Origin: a virus
Length of the DNA: 43,768 nucleotides
Reading direction: 5' to 3' (one strand)
Virus record (IMG/VR): IMGVR_UViG_3300033143_002088
Span: 1-43,768 of that record
Shown: piece after piece, positions 21,782-30,713 of the stretch
Layout of the letters: the number at the start of each line of letters is the position of its first letter
Numbering within the stretch: the first letter of the stretch is position 1
Position numbers and translations under genes: made by a program
The notes under the pieces: generated by a model
The model's database searches: none
Seen by the model: only the letters and a program-made list of their open reading frames with translations
What the model was told of the DNA's origin: nothing

Positions 21782-24133
21782 TTATAGCTCCTTTATTTCT
21801 TCCCAATCAATAGCATATGCTTGGATATCAATTGGTGGATTTATTGTATTAGACGTATTATACACAAAACTTCTAAGCCCCCATTGAAACCAGTATTTAG
21901 TGGCTCCCATAGGGACGGATCTTTTACTTACAAACTTATCTAGCATGTCAATATTTTTTAAGTTTACTGGGTAGCTAGCTTTATTCTCATAACCCATAAG
22001 TTCAACGATTTGACTACTATCTGACTTACTATGTACCAAATAGATATAGTCAATCTTAGCCCTACTAGGTGCTTCAGCTACAGCGTACTGTTTAGTTAAA
22101 GTATTATATATAATATACCCAACGTAGTAATCATCACTTGTAACTGGATTAACAGTCCAAGCTGGAGATACAGTAATAGTTGTGGTTGTGTTACTTTGAA
22201 TCTGTCTGTGTTCTCCATTCTCGTTATCTACAAATACCCATGCCCCTGCTAATCCGTCATCTGTAGTATTAAATGTCGCTCCAGTATCTGTAAGAGTAGT
22301 GGAGGACGAGGATGTAGGCTCCCCAGTAGCAGATCCGCTAATTACTGCACTAGCATACCCATACCAATTCTTGTAGAAGAATCCAAGGTCATCTACCAGT
22401 ATCCCCTGTCCTGCTGAGTTAGGACTTTTAACATACACACTACCAATCATCTCAGTAGCAGGAAGATGGCTCCATTGGTTGCTTTTATTGTTGAACATAA
22501 AAGCATGATCTCCAATATATAGCCAGTAAATATCTTTGTCTGAATCATAATAAGCATGAGACAAAGTATAGTCTGCTGGGTCTAAGCTGATACTAGTGTC
22601 AGTACCGTTAAATACGTTATCTAAAAATGGAGAGGAAATTCTTACTGTGTTTGTATTGGGTTGGTCAATCACAGCACCAGTTAAATCATCTGTCGGACTT
22701 TGACCAATTCTAATCTTATAAACTCCTGTTGTACCAGCAAAAAATATTACATCTCCATTATTATCTGTTTCAATAGTCTCGTCTGAAACAGTACCAATCT
22801 GCTCAAATAAAACATTAGTCCTAAAGCTATCAACTCCAAATCCACTCACACTTATAACTTTACTGCTTGTAAAAAGTAATAAATTATTGGATGTGCTATG
22901 TATACCAGTAAGAGGTTTTTTAGCTCCAGTTAAAATCTTATCTGTTTCTAACCAATACTTATCACCATTTGTGGTAGCTTCCACTGGAAGTCTAGTGAAG
23001 TTTATACTAGTACCTTCACTAGTAAACAAGACACCTTTGTACTCGTTGATGTATCTAAAACTAGGGGGATCTATAGTATTAATAGTTGTATCTAATGGTC
23101 TAGTTAAAGCCACATCTGGTGTACCATCTTTGAATGTACTAGTAGCCGAGTCCTGACACCCAACTAAGAAGTAGTCTGATCCACTTGCAACAGTTCTATA
23201 TATGCAATGCTGGTCAAATGGAAGAGGCTCAGACCCAGAAAGAGTAGCTGTGGTAGAGGTACTTCCACCGTACACTATAACATCCCCAGTGGAACATCTA
23301 GCGGTATCCGCAAGAGTACAAGTACCACTAGTCCAGGTAGGAAAACAATTTGACTGTACTAACGCTCTGCTTGATCCTCCAGAAAGAGTAGCAGAGTCTG
23401 AACTACTAGATTCAGATTCAATACCCCACTTACTATTGTAAAATGTAGTTTTATATTTATATAAAGAACTAGTAGGTTGGGCTGCTAAGTCATGTGAAGC
23501 TACGTAGGAGTAGTATCGAACACAACTCCCTGTTCCAGTTGATCCTCGCCAGTATTTACCGCTTATTAAAAAGTTTACTTTTCCTACTCCATCTGCCCCC
23601 CCTGTCATACCTCCTACACTAGAACTGGAAGAGAAGTTTTGTACCGAAGGACTCCCAACTCCTGCGATAGCTGAAGCACTACCAGTACCAGCCCACTTAT
23701 GTAGTCCGTCAGTAGAGCTATTAAAATACATTGTGTCACCAATCTGTACACAGTCTGCTTTCTCATCTGTTAAAGACCCTAAAATAGAGGTACGATTAGT
23801 TCCATCTGTATCGTAAGTAACAATCTCATCTGACTCTTTAACAACTAGTTTCTTAGTGGAGCCTGTACTATTTTCATAATAGCAAACCATACTTACAGTA
23901 GTATCAGTATGTGCAGTAGTGTTTAGTTTAACTCTTCCTTTAACTACTCTTATATTTCCTTCGTCCGTAATATAAGCGTTATTAAATACTGAGTGTGATC
24001 CATCCTCAATCTTATCGGCTGCTAACCGTTGAAGTCCTTTAAGATCAGATACAGAAGTAATCCCAGCAAACAATACTTGAGAGCAAAGAAATATAGATAT
24101 TGTAAGTGAAGCTAGTATTTTTTTTATAAGCAT
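21782..24133 (-). CDS. Tail nozzle / tubular protein B-like, with signal peptide (783 aa)
   Basis: Starts MLIKKILASLTISIF, a basic-hydrophobic Sec signal peptide ending near LFA-G (residue ~23). The mature part opens with LKGLQRLAADKIEDGSHSVF and an N-AYITDEGNIRVVKGR segment. It continues with repeated propeller-like strands (TMYFNSSTDGLHKW, VIFFAGTTGVYKIRI, KDIYWLYIGDHAFMF), the pattern of short-tail nozzle proteins. The gene follows the tail adaptor, as T7 gp12 follows gp11. Eight cysteines remain after cleavage, all in the first ~340 residues. A signal peptide on a nozzle is not expected. Confidence 0.65.
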   Translation of the reverse strand: MLIKKILASLTISIFLCSQVLFAGITSVSDLKGLQRLAADKIEDGSHSVFNNAYITDEGNIRVVKGRVKLNTTAHTDTTVSMVCYYENSTGSTKKLVVKESDEIVTYDTDGTNRTSILGSLTDEKADCVQIGDTMYFNSSTDGLHKWAGTGSASAIAGVGSPSVQNFSSSSSVGGMTGGADGVGKVNFLISGKYWRGSTGTGSCVRYYSYVASHDLAAQPTSSLYKYKTTFYNSKWGIESESSSSDSATLSGGSSRALVQSNCFPTWTSGTCTLADTARCSTGDVIVYGGSTSTTATLSGSEPLPFDQHCIYRTVASGSDYFLVGCQDSATSTFKDGTPDVALTRPLDTTINTIDPPSFRYINEYKGVLFTSEGTSINFTRLPVEATTNGDKYWLETDKILTGAKKPLTGIHSTSNNLLLFTSSKVISVSGFGVDSFRTNVLFEQIGTVSDETIETDNNGDVIFFAGTTGVYKIRIGQSPTDDLTGAVIDQPNTNTVRISSPFLDNVFNGTDTSISLDPADYTLSHAYYDSDKDIYWLYIGDHAFMFNNKSNQWSHLPATEMIGSVYVKSPNSAGQGILVDDLGFFYKNWYGYASAVISGSATGEPTSSSSTTLTDTGATFNTTDDGLAGAWVFVDNENGEHRQIQSNTTTTITVSPAWTVNPVTSDDYYVGYIIYNTLTKQYAVAEAPSRAKIDYIYLVHSKSDSSQIVELMGYENKASYPVNLKNIDMLDKFVSKRSVPMGATKYWFQWGLRSFVYNTSNTINPPIDIQAYAIDWEEIKEL

Positions 24134-24136
24134 ATC

Positions 24137-25249
24137 TTAATCCCTTTCAAGTGGGTTAAACTGTGAAGCCCCTGATTTTCTTGCTTTAATCTCAGCTTCA
24201 CTTTGCCATTTTAAGTTCTTAATAACTCTATACATTTCATCAAACTGTTTCAAACTGTCCCTAAAGTTAGCTTTAGATTGGTTAGTTTTGACTGGGTTCT
24301 TCTCAAACCTTTCATAGTAGCAAAGCCATAAGCACCCAAACATCAGTGGTGTATGATCTGGAAGCAAAGAAATATCTGAAGGTCTAACTAGAGGTTGGGG
24401 TTTAATAAGAGCCTCAATCTCAACAAAATAGGTGTCATCTGCAACAGGTCTACCATGAATTAATCCACTTCCTTTTGCTCCAATAGTGTAATCTTTTCCA
24501 GCACCACTATCCCCTTGGTAGGTGTCTTTAAGAGTTAACTGAGTCGCACTAACCACTTCCTGAATCCTGTAAGGAGTAGGATGTTCATTTATTCTAAAAG
24601 GCATACCCTCCATATCAGCAGTAAAGGTTGTTCCGCTACCAGTTACGGTAAGTGAATCCTGTGTCATTGTTACTGTACCGTCTGTGTAGTAACTATAATC
24701 TGTAAGTCCCCCAAAGAAGAATTCTTGAGGTTCACCCAAATCTGTTTTAATAAAGATTGACCTGTTAGCATTTAGTATATCTTTCTCGCTCTCTTCAATA
24801 AAGATGCTAACAATAGAAGAAATACTAGGGTCTAGATGTTTATCTGGAAATATGATTTTATAGTTCTTTCCAGAAGCACTACTTTTAGGATAAGAAGCAA
24901 CTAACTTTAAGGACGTAGTAGAGATGGAGGCATGAGGATCTATTTTATAGACCTGGTTATCTACAATTACATACCCAAGTCTATCAATATCAGCCCAGCT
25001 AGTTCCAGATCCTGTTACTTCTCTGCCCCCGTTAGTTACAGAGATAGTTCCTGCTATTATCGGGGCTTTGGTAGTGAAGAAGAATCTTTGTTTACGCCAC
25101 TCGTAAGTCTTTCTATAGAAAAGAAAATCCTGAACCATATTAATTCTGGTTTTAATCTGTGCTAGAATGTTAGCATCCTCCACAGTATCCTCTGTAACAT
25201 TCATAGTCCTAAGTATCTCTTTATATAAATCTTGAAAAGTAACTATCAT
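24137..25249 (-). CDS. Tail adaptor / tubular protein A-like (370 aa)
   Basis: N-terminal helices (TFQDLYKEILRTMN, IKTRINMVQDFLFYRKTYEW) and the C-terminal PLMFGCLWLCYYERF helix are those of head-to-tail adaptors (T7 gp11 type). Two related inserts read VTNGGREVTGSGTSWAD (~75) and VTMTQDSLTVTGSGTTF (~200), each a small beta-sandwich piece seen in such adaptors. No signal peptide. It should bridge the portal and the nozzle protein encoded 3 bp downstream. GGAG ribosome site. Confidence 0.7.
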   Translation of the reverse strand: MIVTFQDLYKEILRTMNVTEDTVEDANILAQIKTRINMVQDFLFYRKTYEWRKQRFFFTTKAPIIAGTISVTNGGREVTGSGTSWADIDRLGYVIVDNQVYKIDPHASISTTSLKLVASYPKSSASGKNYKIIFPDKHLDPSISSIVSIFIEESEKDILNANRSIFIKTDLGEPQEFFFGGLTDYSYYTDGTVTMTQDSLTVTGSGTTFTADMEGMPFRINEHPTPYRIQEVVSATQLTLKDTYQGDSGAGKDYTIGAKGSGLIHGRPVADDTYFVEIEALIKPQPLVRPSDISLLPDHTPLMFGCLWLCYYERFEKNPVKTNQSKANFRDSLKQFDEMYRVIKNLKWQSEAEIKARKSGASQFNPLERD

Positions 25250-25260
25250 GTGTATTCTCC

Positions 25261-25605
25261 TTAGTTAATCTGAGTCCAGGTAGTTTTTATATCTCTATCA
25301 TTCTCACAACCAGCATGTCTTTGTATTATCCATTCTCTATAGTTTATAACTTTAGAAGCTGTGGCTATATACCCTTCGCCACATTCTCCTTTATATTCGT
25401 GCATATAATAAACAATTTTATTTCCACCCATCTTTTGTTTAACTTGTTCATATCGTTTGTTTTTCTGGTGGAAAGTATTCTGGGTATTCACTAATGAATC
25501 TAGCAACTTGTTGGCGATAACTGTATCCCCATTTGTAGGAGAAGCTAGACATATACTAGATCCGAGTAACATATATGTTACCAACAAAAGTATAGAAAAC
25601 CTCAT
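25261..25605 (-). CDS. Small secreted protein with signal peptide (114 aa)
   Basis: Starts MRFSILLLVTYMLLGSSICL and has a likely cleavage after CLA (residue ~22). The mature part has a helix (VNTQNTFHQKNKRYEQV) and a strand-rich end with two cysteines (GEC and AGC) that could form one disulfide. The cysteine in SSIC is not in a proper lipobox. Overlaps the LamG gene stop by 4 bp. Not recognised. Confidence 0.6.
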   Translation of the reverse strand: MRFSILLLVTYMLLGSSICLASPTNGDTVIANKLLDSLVNTQNTFHQKNKRYEQVKQKMGGNKIVYYMHEYKGECGEGYIATASKVINYREWIIQRHAGCENDRDIKTTWTQIN

Positions 25606-26354
25606 GTTATCATCACCACCCTACTTCTTGGTACAGTAACATAGGCATCTAATCCGTTGTCCTTAATATCATCTATTTGAGCTTCACTAAGAGCTTCACT
25701 AAATATAAAAGCATCATCAACCAACCCGTCTGTAAAGTTAGTTGGTGCGTCATTAGCTCCTAGCATAAATACTGCTGTGCTATTGTTAATTGATCCGTTA
25801 GTTGTATCAGATCCAGTTTCTTGTGTGCCATCTATCCAGATAGTCATTGTTGTACTACTAATACGACAGACTATATGATACCAAGTACTTATTGTTAATG
25901 TAGTTGTTGAAAAAAATTGTCCATCAAACGCACTTCCATCACTACTAGATAAACACAATACTGTGTTATCTGTTCTTGCTTGAAGGTTATACCCTTTTGA
26001 GGTTCCAGATTTACCTATAAGTGATGCCTGAATCCCCACTGTCTCAGGTTTATACCATAACCCAAAAGTAATATCACCAGTAACATCTAAACCTGATTGG
26101 CTCCCATCAGTGATGGAGAGGTATTCACTATTACTTAGTTCAAAATCAGCAGCATTTCCAAACTGGCCTGTCCCAAATAAAACAGTATTATTATCTGTTA
26201 AATTATTAGTGTTAACAGATTCATCTGCTCTAGCCCCACTAGTCTCGTTTAAAAGCCAAGCCCCTTCAAGGTTAGTTGTGTCACCAGCATAAGCTAGATT
26301 TGAGAACGCTAGCATTGTACTAATAAGTACAACTAGTTGTATGATTTTATACAT
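25602..26354 (-). CDS. LamG/concanavalin-type lectin with signal peptide (250 aa)
   Basis: After a Sec signal peptide ending NLAYA-G, the protein shows the LamG fold: LEGAWLLNETSGARADES, a GQFGNAADFELSNSEYLSI strand pair, ITFGLWYKPE, then STWYHIVCRISS, TIWIDGTQE and GLVDDAFIFSEALSEAQI. LamG domains bind sugars, so a receptor-binding or surface role fits. The mature form has two cysteines. I start at 26354; an ATG 3 nt earlier is equally possible, while the far upstream start would bury the signal peptide. AAGGTGG lies just upstream. Confidence 0.75.
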   Translation of the reverse strand: MYKIIQLVVLISTMLAFSNLAYAGDTTNLEGAWLLNETSGARADESVNTNNLTDNNTVLFGTGQFGNAADFELSNSEYLSITDGSQSGLDVTGDITFGLWYKPETVGIQASLIGKSGTSKGYNLQARTDNTVLCLSSSDGSAFDGQFFSTTTLTISTWYHIVCRISSTTMTIWIDGTQETGSDTTNGSINNSTAVFMLGANDAPTNFTDGLVDDAFIFSEALSEAQIDDIKDNGLDAYVTVPRSRVVMIT

Positions 26355-27888
26355 CATCCACCTTATAGTCAATATGAATTCTAACAACTGTAGGACTACT
26401 AGCAGTTGCTGTAATTTGCAAGTTTAATGGTACATCAGCAGCTATTCCTGCATTATCAAATCCAGTAGTTGATTGTGTATCATTATCACAAACTAGACCT
26501 GCCGAAAGAACATCAGTACCTGCACTATTAGGTGTACCTTCTGCCCTTTCGTCTAACTGGATAGTGGCAGTTCCTGTATCGGTTGAGCAACTAACTCTGC
26601 TAATAGTAACTGCTGTTGCTAACTTAGCTTGTATTCTATTTGTATCCGCAGTTGTAGGATCAAAAATATTAATACTAAGCATATGAGTTACAACTTCATC
26701 GTCAAGATCCATATCATCATTAACAGTATCATAAGTAGTGTATGATCCACCCACTAAAGCATCAAAGTCTCCTACTTCTGGAACGTCATCATCAGTAGTA
26801 CAACTTTCAACAGCCCCTGCTGCGTCTACACCAAGAGGGTACTGTCCTGCACCACAGTTAGCCCCGTTAGCAGAAAGAGCATCTGCTGTATCGGATGTAG
26901 GCCAATTATTGCCCATATCAATTCTTAGTTTATCTGCTGCTGGTTCAGTAAAAATTGAGTTAGTATCTCCAACAGTAGCAATCTCAACTAAATCGGCAGA
27001 CTCATCTGCCCCGTCATCCCCTAGGTCTAAGATGTTAGGTGTACCTCCTGCCCCTGAAGCATCCGCACCGCAACTAGCAACACCTGTTCCGTCTGTATCT
27101 ATTGTATCACAGCCTACAAGACCAGGAAACTTGTAAGCACCAGCTCCTACAATATCTATAACTACATTAGTGCCGTCGTGAGAAATGCGAACTCCTTTAG
27201 TACCTCCGCTATCAGAGAGTTCAATTCCATCACCATCAGTTTTGGGTTCTAGGTAAGCACCTACATCGTTCCACTCGCTAAGTGCTGTACAAGAAAGCAC
27301 ACCAGCTTCTGTAATAGTACAGTCACCTGACAAAGCTTTATTCTCCCATCTATTGTCTCCTACTCCATCCCAAAGAAGAACCTGGGCATTAGCTGGAGCA
27401 GTAGTGGTGATATCAGTTAAATCAGATAAGGAGTTATCTGATAAGTTATCATCATTTAAAGCTCCATCATTAGGAGTAAATACACCTACTCCTATCTGAG
27501 TCTCTAATTCTGCTTCTAATTCTGTTTCTAAAATAACTGGAGAAAAGTCAAAAAGAACTTTATCTGCTGAGGGTTCTGTAACAATATTATCAGGATCATT
27601 AGAGGTAGCAAGTTCTGTAAAGGCAGTAGATTCATTATTACCATCGTCATCTAAGTCTAGAATAATACCTGAGCCTGAGGTTACAGCATTAATCTGGATA
27701 GACTCATCTCCTCCATTGTTGTTTTCAACGATAGTAGTGTTGGAGCCAGCAACGATCTTACCGTTAAGATAACCAGCAGTAGAGTCGTTACTACTCACTT
27801 TCACCTTTCTATCAAACTCTGCATAAGCCACTGTGCTTACGAGGCATAAAGCAATTAGACTAATAAAGATCCGATTCATAGACTTCAT
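26347..27888 (-). CDS. Fibre-like protein with signal peptide (513 aa)
   Basis: Signal peptide MNRIFISLIALCLVSTVAYA with classic A-Y-A-E cleavage. The mature part is acidic and repeat-rich, like phage fibre shafts: SDLTDITTTAPANAQVLLWD, GIELSDSGGTKGVRISHDGT. A ~42-residue repeat occurs twice, with ILDLDDDGNNES / ILDLGDDGADES and TEPSADKV / TEPAADKL. The last ~120 residues look like a separate beta domain. Eight cysteines after cleavage, spaced in pairs. GGAGAAAAGG precedes the ATG. It may be a receptor-binding fibre or an exported surface protein. Confidence 0.65.
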   Translation of the reverse strand: MKSMNRIFISLIALCLVSTVAYAEFDRKVKVSSNDSTAGYLNGKIVAGSNTTIVENNNGGDESIQINAVTSGSGIILDLDDDGNNESTAFTELATSNDPDNIVTEPSADKVLFDFSPVILETELEAELETQIGVGVFTPNDGALNDDNLSDNSLSDLTDITTTAPANAQVLLWDGVGDNRWENKALSGDCTITEAGVLSCTALSEWNDVGAYLEPKTDGDGIELSDSGGTKGVRISHDGTNVVIDIVGAGAYKFPGLVGCDTIDTDGTGVASCGADASGAGGTPNILDLGDDGADESADLVEIATVGDTNSIFTEPAADKLRIDMGNNWPTSDTADALSANGANCGAGQYPLGVDAAGAVESCTTDDDVPEVGDFDALVGGSYTTYDTVNDDMDLDDEVVTHMLSINIFDPTTADTNRIQAKLATAVTISRVSCSTDTGTATIQLDERAEGTPNSAGTDVLSAGLVCDNDTQSTTGFDNAGIAADVPLNLQITATASSPTVVRIHIDYKVDDV

Positions 27889-28201
27889 ATCCTTTTCTCC
27901 TTAAGGTTTCTAAAATTTTTCTCCAACTTCTACAAAATATGTAACCACTCGTTTCATCAGACAATGTAAACTGAGGAATATGGCAAAGTCTACTAACACC
28001 ACAAACAAACCCACTATCGTCACAAATGGCAGCATGATCTTTAGCATAACGTATCCTTATCCCCCTGTGTTCATTTCTTTTACGGACAGCAGCAAGCAAC
28101 CTGTCTCTAGAGATTGACCCAGAGAACCATCCTTTATTATAAGCATCTTGTAAGCTTTTGACTCCAACTGATACTGGTTTAGGGGTAAACTTAATTTTCA
28201 T
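27860..28201 (-). CDS. Hypothetical protein before the fibre gene (113 aa)
   Basis: Basic, four cysteines (AAIC, FVC, RLC, IFC), with a helical start (GVKSLQDAYNKGWF) and end (KILETLRRKGYEV). No signal peptide. It overlaps the fibre-like gene by 29 bp. Not recognised; by position a chaperone or small tail protein. Confidence 0.55.
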   Translation of the reverse strand: MKIKFTPKPVSVGVKSLQDAYNKGWFSGSISRDRLLAAVRKRNEHRGIRIRYAKDHAAICDDSGFVCGVSRLCHIPQFTLSDETSGYIFCRSWRKILETLRRKGYEVYESDLY

Positions 28202-28574
28202 GTTCTATTCCACCTAGAATATAAAAAACACTAGCGTTTTGAGTAGAGTTATTATTAGTTAACTTTATTCTCATCTTAGTATTACTTCCACCATTTAACC
28301 AAATGTCACATAGATCCCCCACTATCGGAATATAAGCAGCGACAAATGCTTTTATAATTACAACTGCACTAGTATCCCAAGGGTTAGACCAAGTAGACCC
28401 ACCATTAGTAGAGAATAAAATCTCTGCACAAATAGCATTTGTATCAGAGGAAATACAAATCTTTCTTAACTCCAAGATATGATTATCATCCAGAGTGTAA
28501 TCAAGTGTATACACTCCTCCATCTGCATCAATACTAGCCGTTCTTGCCCTAACAAATTTAGATTTAGTTGCCAT
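28191..28574 (-). CDS. Putative virion surface beta protein (127 aa)
   Basis: Starts MATKSKFVRARTASI. A beta-sandwich pattern (HILELRKICISS, AEILFSTNGGSTW, DIWLNGGSNTKMRIKL) ends with VFYILGG. The layout, with its closing strand, parallels the proteins at 30713 and the C-terminal domain of 29299. Probably a decoration or fibre-base protein. Confidence 0.5.
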   Translation of the reverse strand: MATKSKFVRARTASIDADGGVYTLDYTLDDNHILELRKICISSDTNAICAEILFSTNGGSTWSNPWDTSAVVIIKAFVAAYIPIVGDLCDIWLNGGSNTKMRIKLTNNNSTQNASVFYILGGIEHEN

Positions 28575-28576
28575 AG

Positions 28577-29041
28577 TTACGCCTCAAATCCTGTCCAAGT
28601 CCCGAACACTTCTCTAGCTGCACCAGCGAAAGTTGATCTACGCATTACTATACGTCTGGTTCCGTCCCCTACAAAATCTAAGTCCACATCTATTTGGGAA
28701 GAACAACCGTTAATATAGATTACACCTATAAGAACCATACCTGTTAAGTTACCATTAGGATCACTATAGAGAGTAACCTTACTCCCACCTACTGTACTAT
28801 GTTCTGACCCAGCACCGAATCTCTGTACGGTTAAAGTTTTAGTATCAGTGATAGTATAGATGGTATCTGCATCAGAATTAATATCGCTAAGAGCGACTTG
28901 TTTTACTGGTGTAGTATCGGCTGGAGCAGATACCTCTTGAGAAACAAGAATTCTTCCAGCAGAATTAACCCTAGCAGAGTACTGGTTTATTTTATCTACT
29001 AATCTGAACTCTTGATCTCCTTTACGCTCAATATCACCCAT
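28577..29041 (-). CDS. Putative virion surface protein (154 aa)
   Basis: Starts MGDIERKGDQEFRLVDKINQ, nearly the same opening as the protein at 30453 (MGDIDRSGNELI). The rest is beta-rich (TLTVQRFGAGSEHS, MVLIGVIYINGCSSQ, RRIVMRRSTFAG). It could share an attachment peptide with the 30453 protein. One cysteine. Not recognised. Confidence 0.5.
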   Translation of the reverse strand: MGDIERKGDQEFRLVDKINQYSARVNSAGRILVSQEVSAPADTTPVKQVALSDINSDADTIYTITDTKTLTVQRFGAGSEHSTVGGSKVTLYSDPNGNLTGMVLIGVIYINGCSSQIDVDLDFVGDGTRRIVMRRSTFAGAAREVFGTWTGFEA

Positions 29042-29046
29042 AACTA

Positions 29047-29235
29047 TTACTTCCCTTTTTCTATTTTTTCTACTACTTTACGAAACTCTGTAATTAAATC
29101 GTAGAGAAGTTTATTATTAGCCTCCATAAGCCTAATCTTAACTAATTCAGCGTTTCCAAAATGAATCTGAATCCCAAGATTTTCTTTCTTCTTCTCTTCT
29201 TTTTTAACTACCTTATCTTTTTTATTCTTAGGCAT
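29047..29235 (-). CDS. Small basic coiled-coil protein (62 aa)
   Basis: Lysine-rich N-terminus (PKNKKDKVVKKEEKKKEN), then IQIHFGNAELVKIRLMEANN and a helix (LLYDLITEFRKVVEKI). No recognised family. It follows the hairpin at 29265. Confidence 0.55.
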   Translation of the reverse strand: MPKNKKDKVVKKEEKKKENLGIQIHFGNAELVKIRLMEANNKLLYDLITEFRKVVEKIEKGK

Positions 29236-29264
29236 TTTAAATTCTCCTTAGCGATTAAGAAGTA

Positions 29265-29282
29265 GGGGAGCCGAAGCTCCCC
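29265..29282 (-). terminator. TTCG-capped hairpin after the 384-aa surface protein gene
   Basis: On the minus strand, GGGGAGC-TTCG-GCTCCCC is a perfect 7-bp stem with a stable tetraloop, located 17 bp after the stop at 29299. It lacks a T-run, so it may be a leaky terminator or an mRNA-stabilising hairpin. Nearly the same hairpin follows the capsid gene. Confidence 0.6.
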
Positions 29283-29298
29283 CCTTATTCTTTAGTTA

Positions 29299-30453
29299 TT
29301 ACACATCATTACCAATAATAGTACTATACATATCCATAGTAGTATTATCGTCATTACGTTTAATCACTCTTACTGTTCCAGTAGAAGCAACAGGAACTTC
29401 AATCGGAGGATCGAAGATAACCTGTTCTGAAAGCTTGGAACCAGAAGTGAATACAACGGCCTTTGGGACTAACGCAGCCACAGGGCCGACACGAACTTCA
29501 TACTTTCCTGCACCAGAAGCTCCAACAATTACACTCTTCAAAAGAAAAGTAGCATTTGTAACAGTATAATCATGGTTAGCAGAGCCATCTTTTGCGATAG
29601 CATCAGCTTGGTCATAATCATGGACTTCTGAAGCACTTACAGCAGTAGTGACAATCTGAACAGGAACTGGATTGGTTTGAGAAACATCCGTATCCGAGAT
29701 CTGTAGATTGGCATTTGCATTTAAACTATCAGGAGTACTTTGTTCCACAGTAACAACATCTGTGTTATCCAAAGCTCTGATATCTAAGTTAACAGCATCT
29801 ACCGTAATGGAATTTCCACCGTCTGCAATCGTAACATCGCTGGTAAGATCTAACTCCACCCACAATGCTCCTCTTGCATTAGAACGTAAAGAAACCCAAT
29901 CACCCTCAACAGGGGTAAGTGCAGCAAGTACATCGTCACGCTCAATCATTACAGCATTACCAACAATTGCTGCTGGTGTTGCAACATCTTCTGTGTACGC
30001 AGTTCCACCTGGATTTGAGATGATAAGCTTACCATCAGCATCCACCAGAGGGACATAAGCAGTACCAGATCCGTCTTTTGCAGTATTGGCGTAAATACGA
30101 ACACTATCAGATGACTCAACAAGATCATCAATATCTAGTTGACTTGCATCAATAGTGATACTATTGCCACCGTCAGCGATGTTTACATCATTTGTGATAC
30201 TGGTAAGTGTAGTAACAGTTCCAATATTCCATGCACCTGACTGTGTGGCTGCAACAGTACCATCAACGGTAATACTACTACCCCCGTCTATAACGGTTAC
30301 TGTTCCACCAACTTGCAAATTTCCACTAGCATCAATTAAAGCGGTTTCTGTGCCATCTGTAATAGAGATAAAGAAAGGATTTGCGGCTGCAAGCCCTAAG
30401 TCATTAGTCCCATCATACAGACGTACACGCTGAATAGAACGAAAATCTGCCAT
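29299..30453 (-). CDS. Repeat-containing virion surface or head-fibre protein (384 aa)
   Basis: The core repeats IADGGNSITIDA (~92), IADGGNSITVDA (~208) and VIDGGSSITVDG (~54) resemble beta-structured appendage proteins. The C-terminal ~90 residues (LLKSVIVGASGAGKYEVRVG ... MYSTIIGNDV) form a beta domain like that of 30713. I see no cysteine and no signal peptide. Lying close after the capsid gene and between strong hairpins, it is likely abundant, for example a head decoration or head fibre. GGAGG ribosome site. Confidence 0.55.
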   Translation of the reverse strand: MADFRSIQRVRLYDGTNDLGLAAANPFFISITDGTETALIDASGNLQVGGTVTVIDGGSSITVDGTVAATQSGAWNIGTVTTLTSITNDVNIADGGNSITIDASQLDIDDLVESSDSVRIYANTAKDGSGTAYVPLVDADGKLIISNPGGTAYTEDVATPAAIVGNAVMIERDDVLAALTPVEGDWVSLRSNARGALWVELDLTSDVTIADGGNSITVDAVNLDIRALDNTDVVTVEQSTPDSLNANANLQISDTDVSQTNPVPVQIVTTAVSASEVHDYDQADAIAKDGSANHDYTVTNATFLLKSVIVGASGAGKYEVRVGPVAALVPKAVVFTSGSKLSEQVIFDPPIEVPVASTGTVRVIKRNDDNTTMDMYSTIIGNDV

Positions 30454-30713
30454 TATTTTTTACCTCCTTCTTCAAGTTTAATTTCAATAACGGACTCTTT
30501 TTGAATCGTAGCTTTTACTCTCACAATTTCTTTTGCAAGAGTTGCTTTCTTTAGCTCAATCTGTTTCATCTCAACTGTCCGTAATCTGTCAAGATGAACA
30601 TCTAATTGTTTTAGTTGATTAAGCTTTTCGCTAAGAATAACATTTAGATACTGTACTCTAAGTTCTTGATCTTCTCTTATTAGTTCATTTCCTGATCTGT
30701 CTATATCACCCAT
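30453..30713 (-). CDS. Coiled-coil virion-module protein (86 aa)
   Basis: MGDIDRSGNELIREDQELRV, then a long helix with heptads (LNQLKQLDVHLDRLRTVEMK) and an acidic strand. The MGDI-acidic-R opening is shared with 28577. Stop and start overlap with both neighbours by one base. Possibly an attachment or fibre-base factor. Confidence 0.55.
   Translation of the reverse strand: MGDIDRSGNELIREDQELRVQYLNVILSEKLNQLKQLDVHLDRLRTVEMKQIELKKATLAKEIVRVKATIQKESVIEIKLEEGGKK

Noticed and set aside
25261-25605. Lipoprotein signal (cysteine in SSIC)
   Set aside because: The position before the cysteine is isoleucine, not G/A/S, and a normal C-L-A cleavage site follows.
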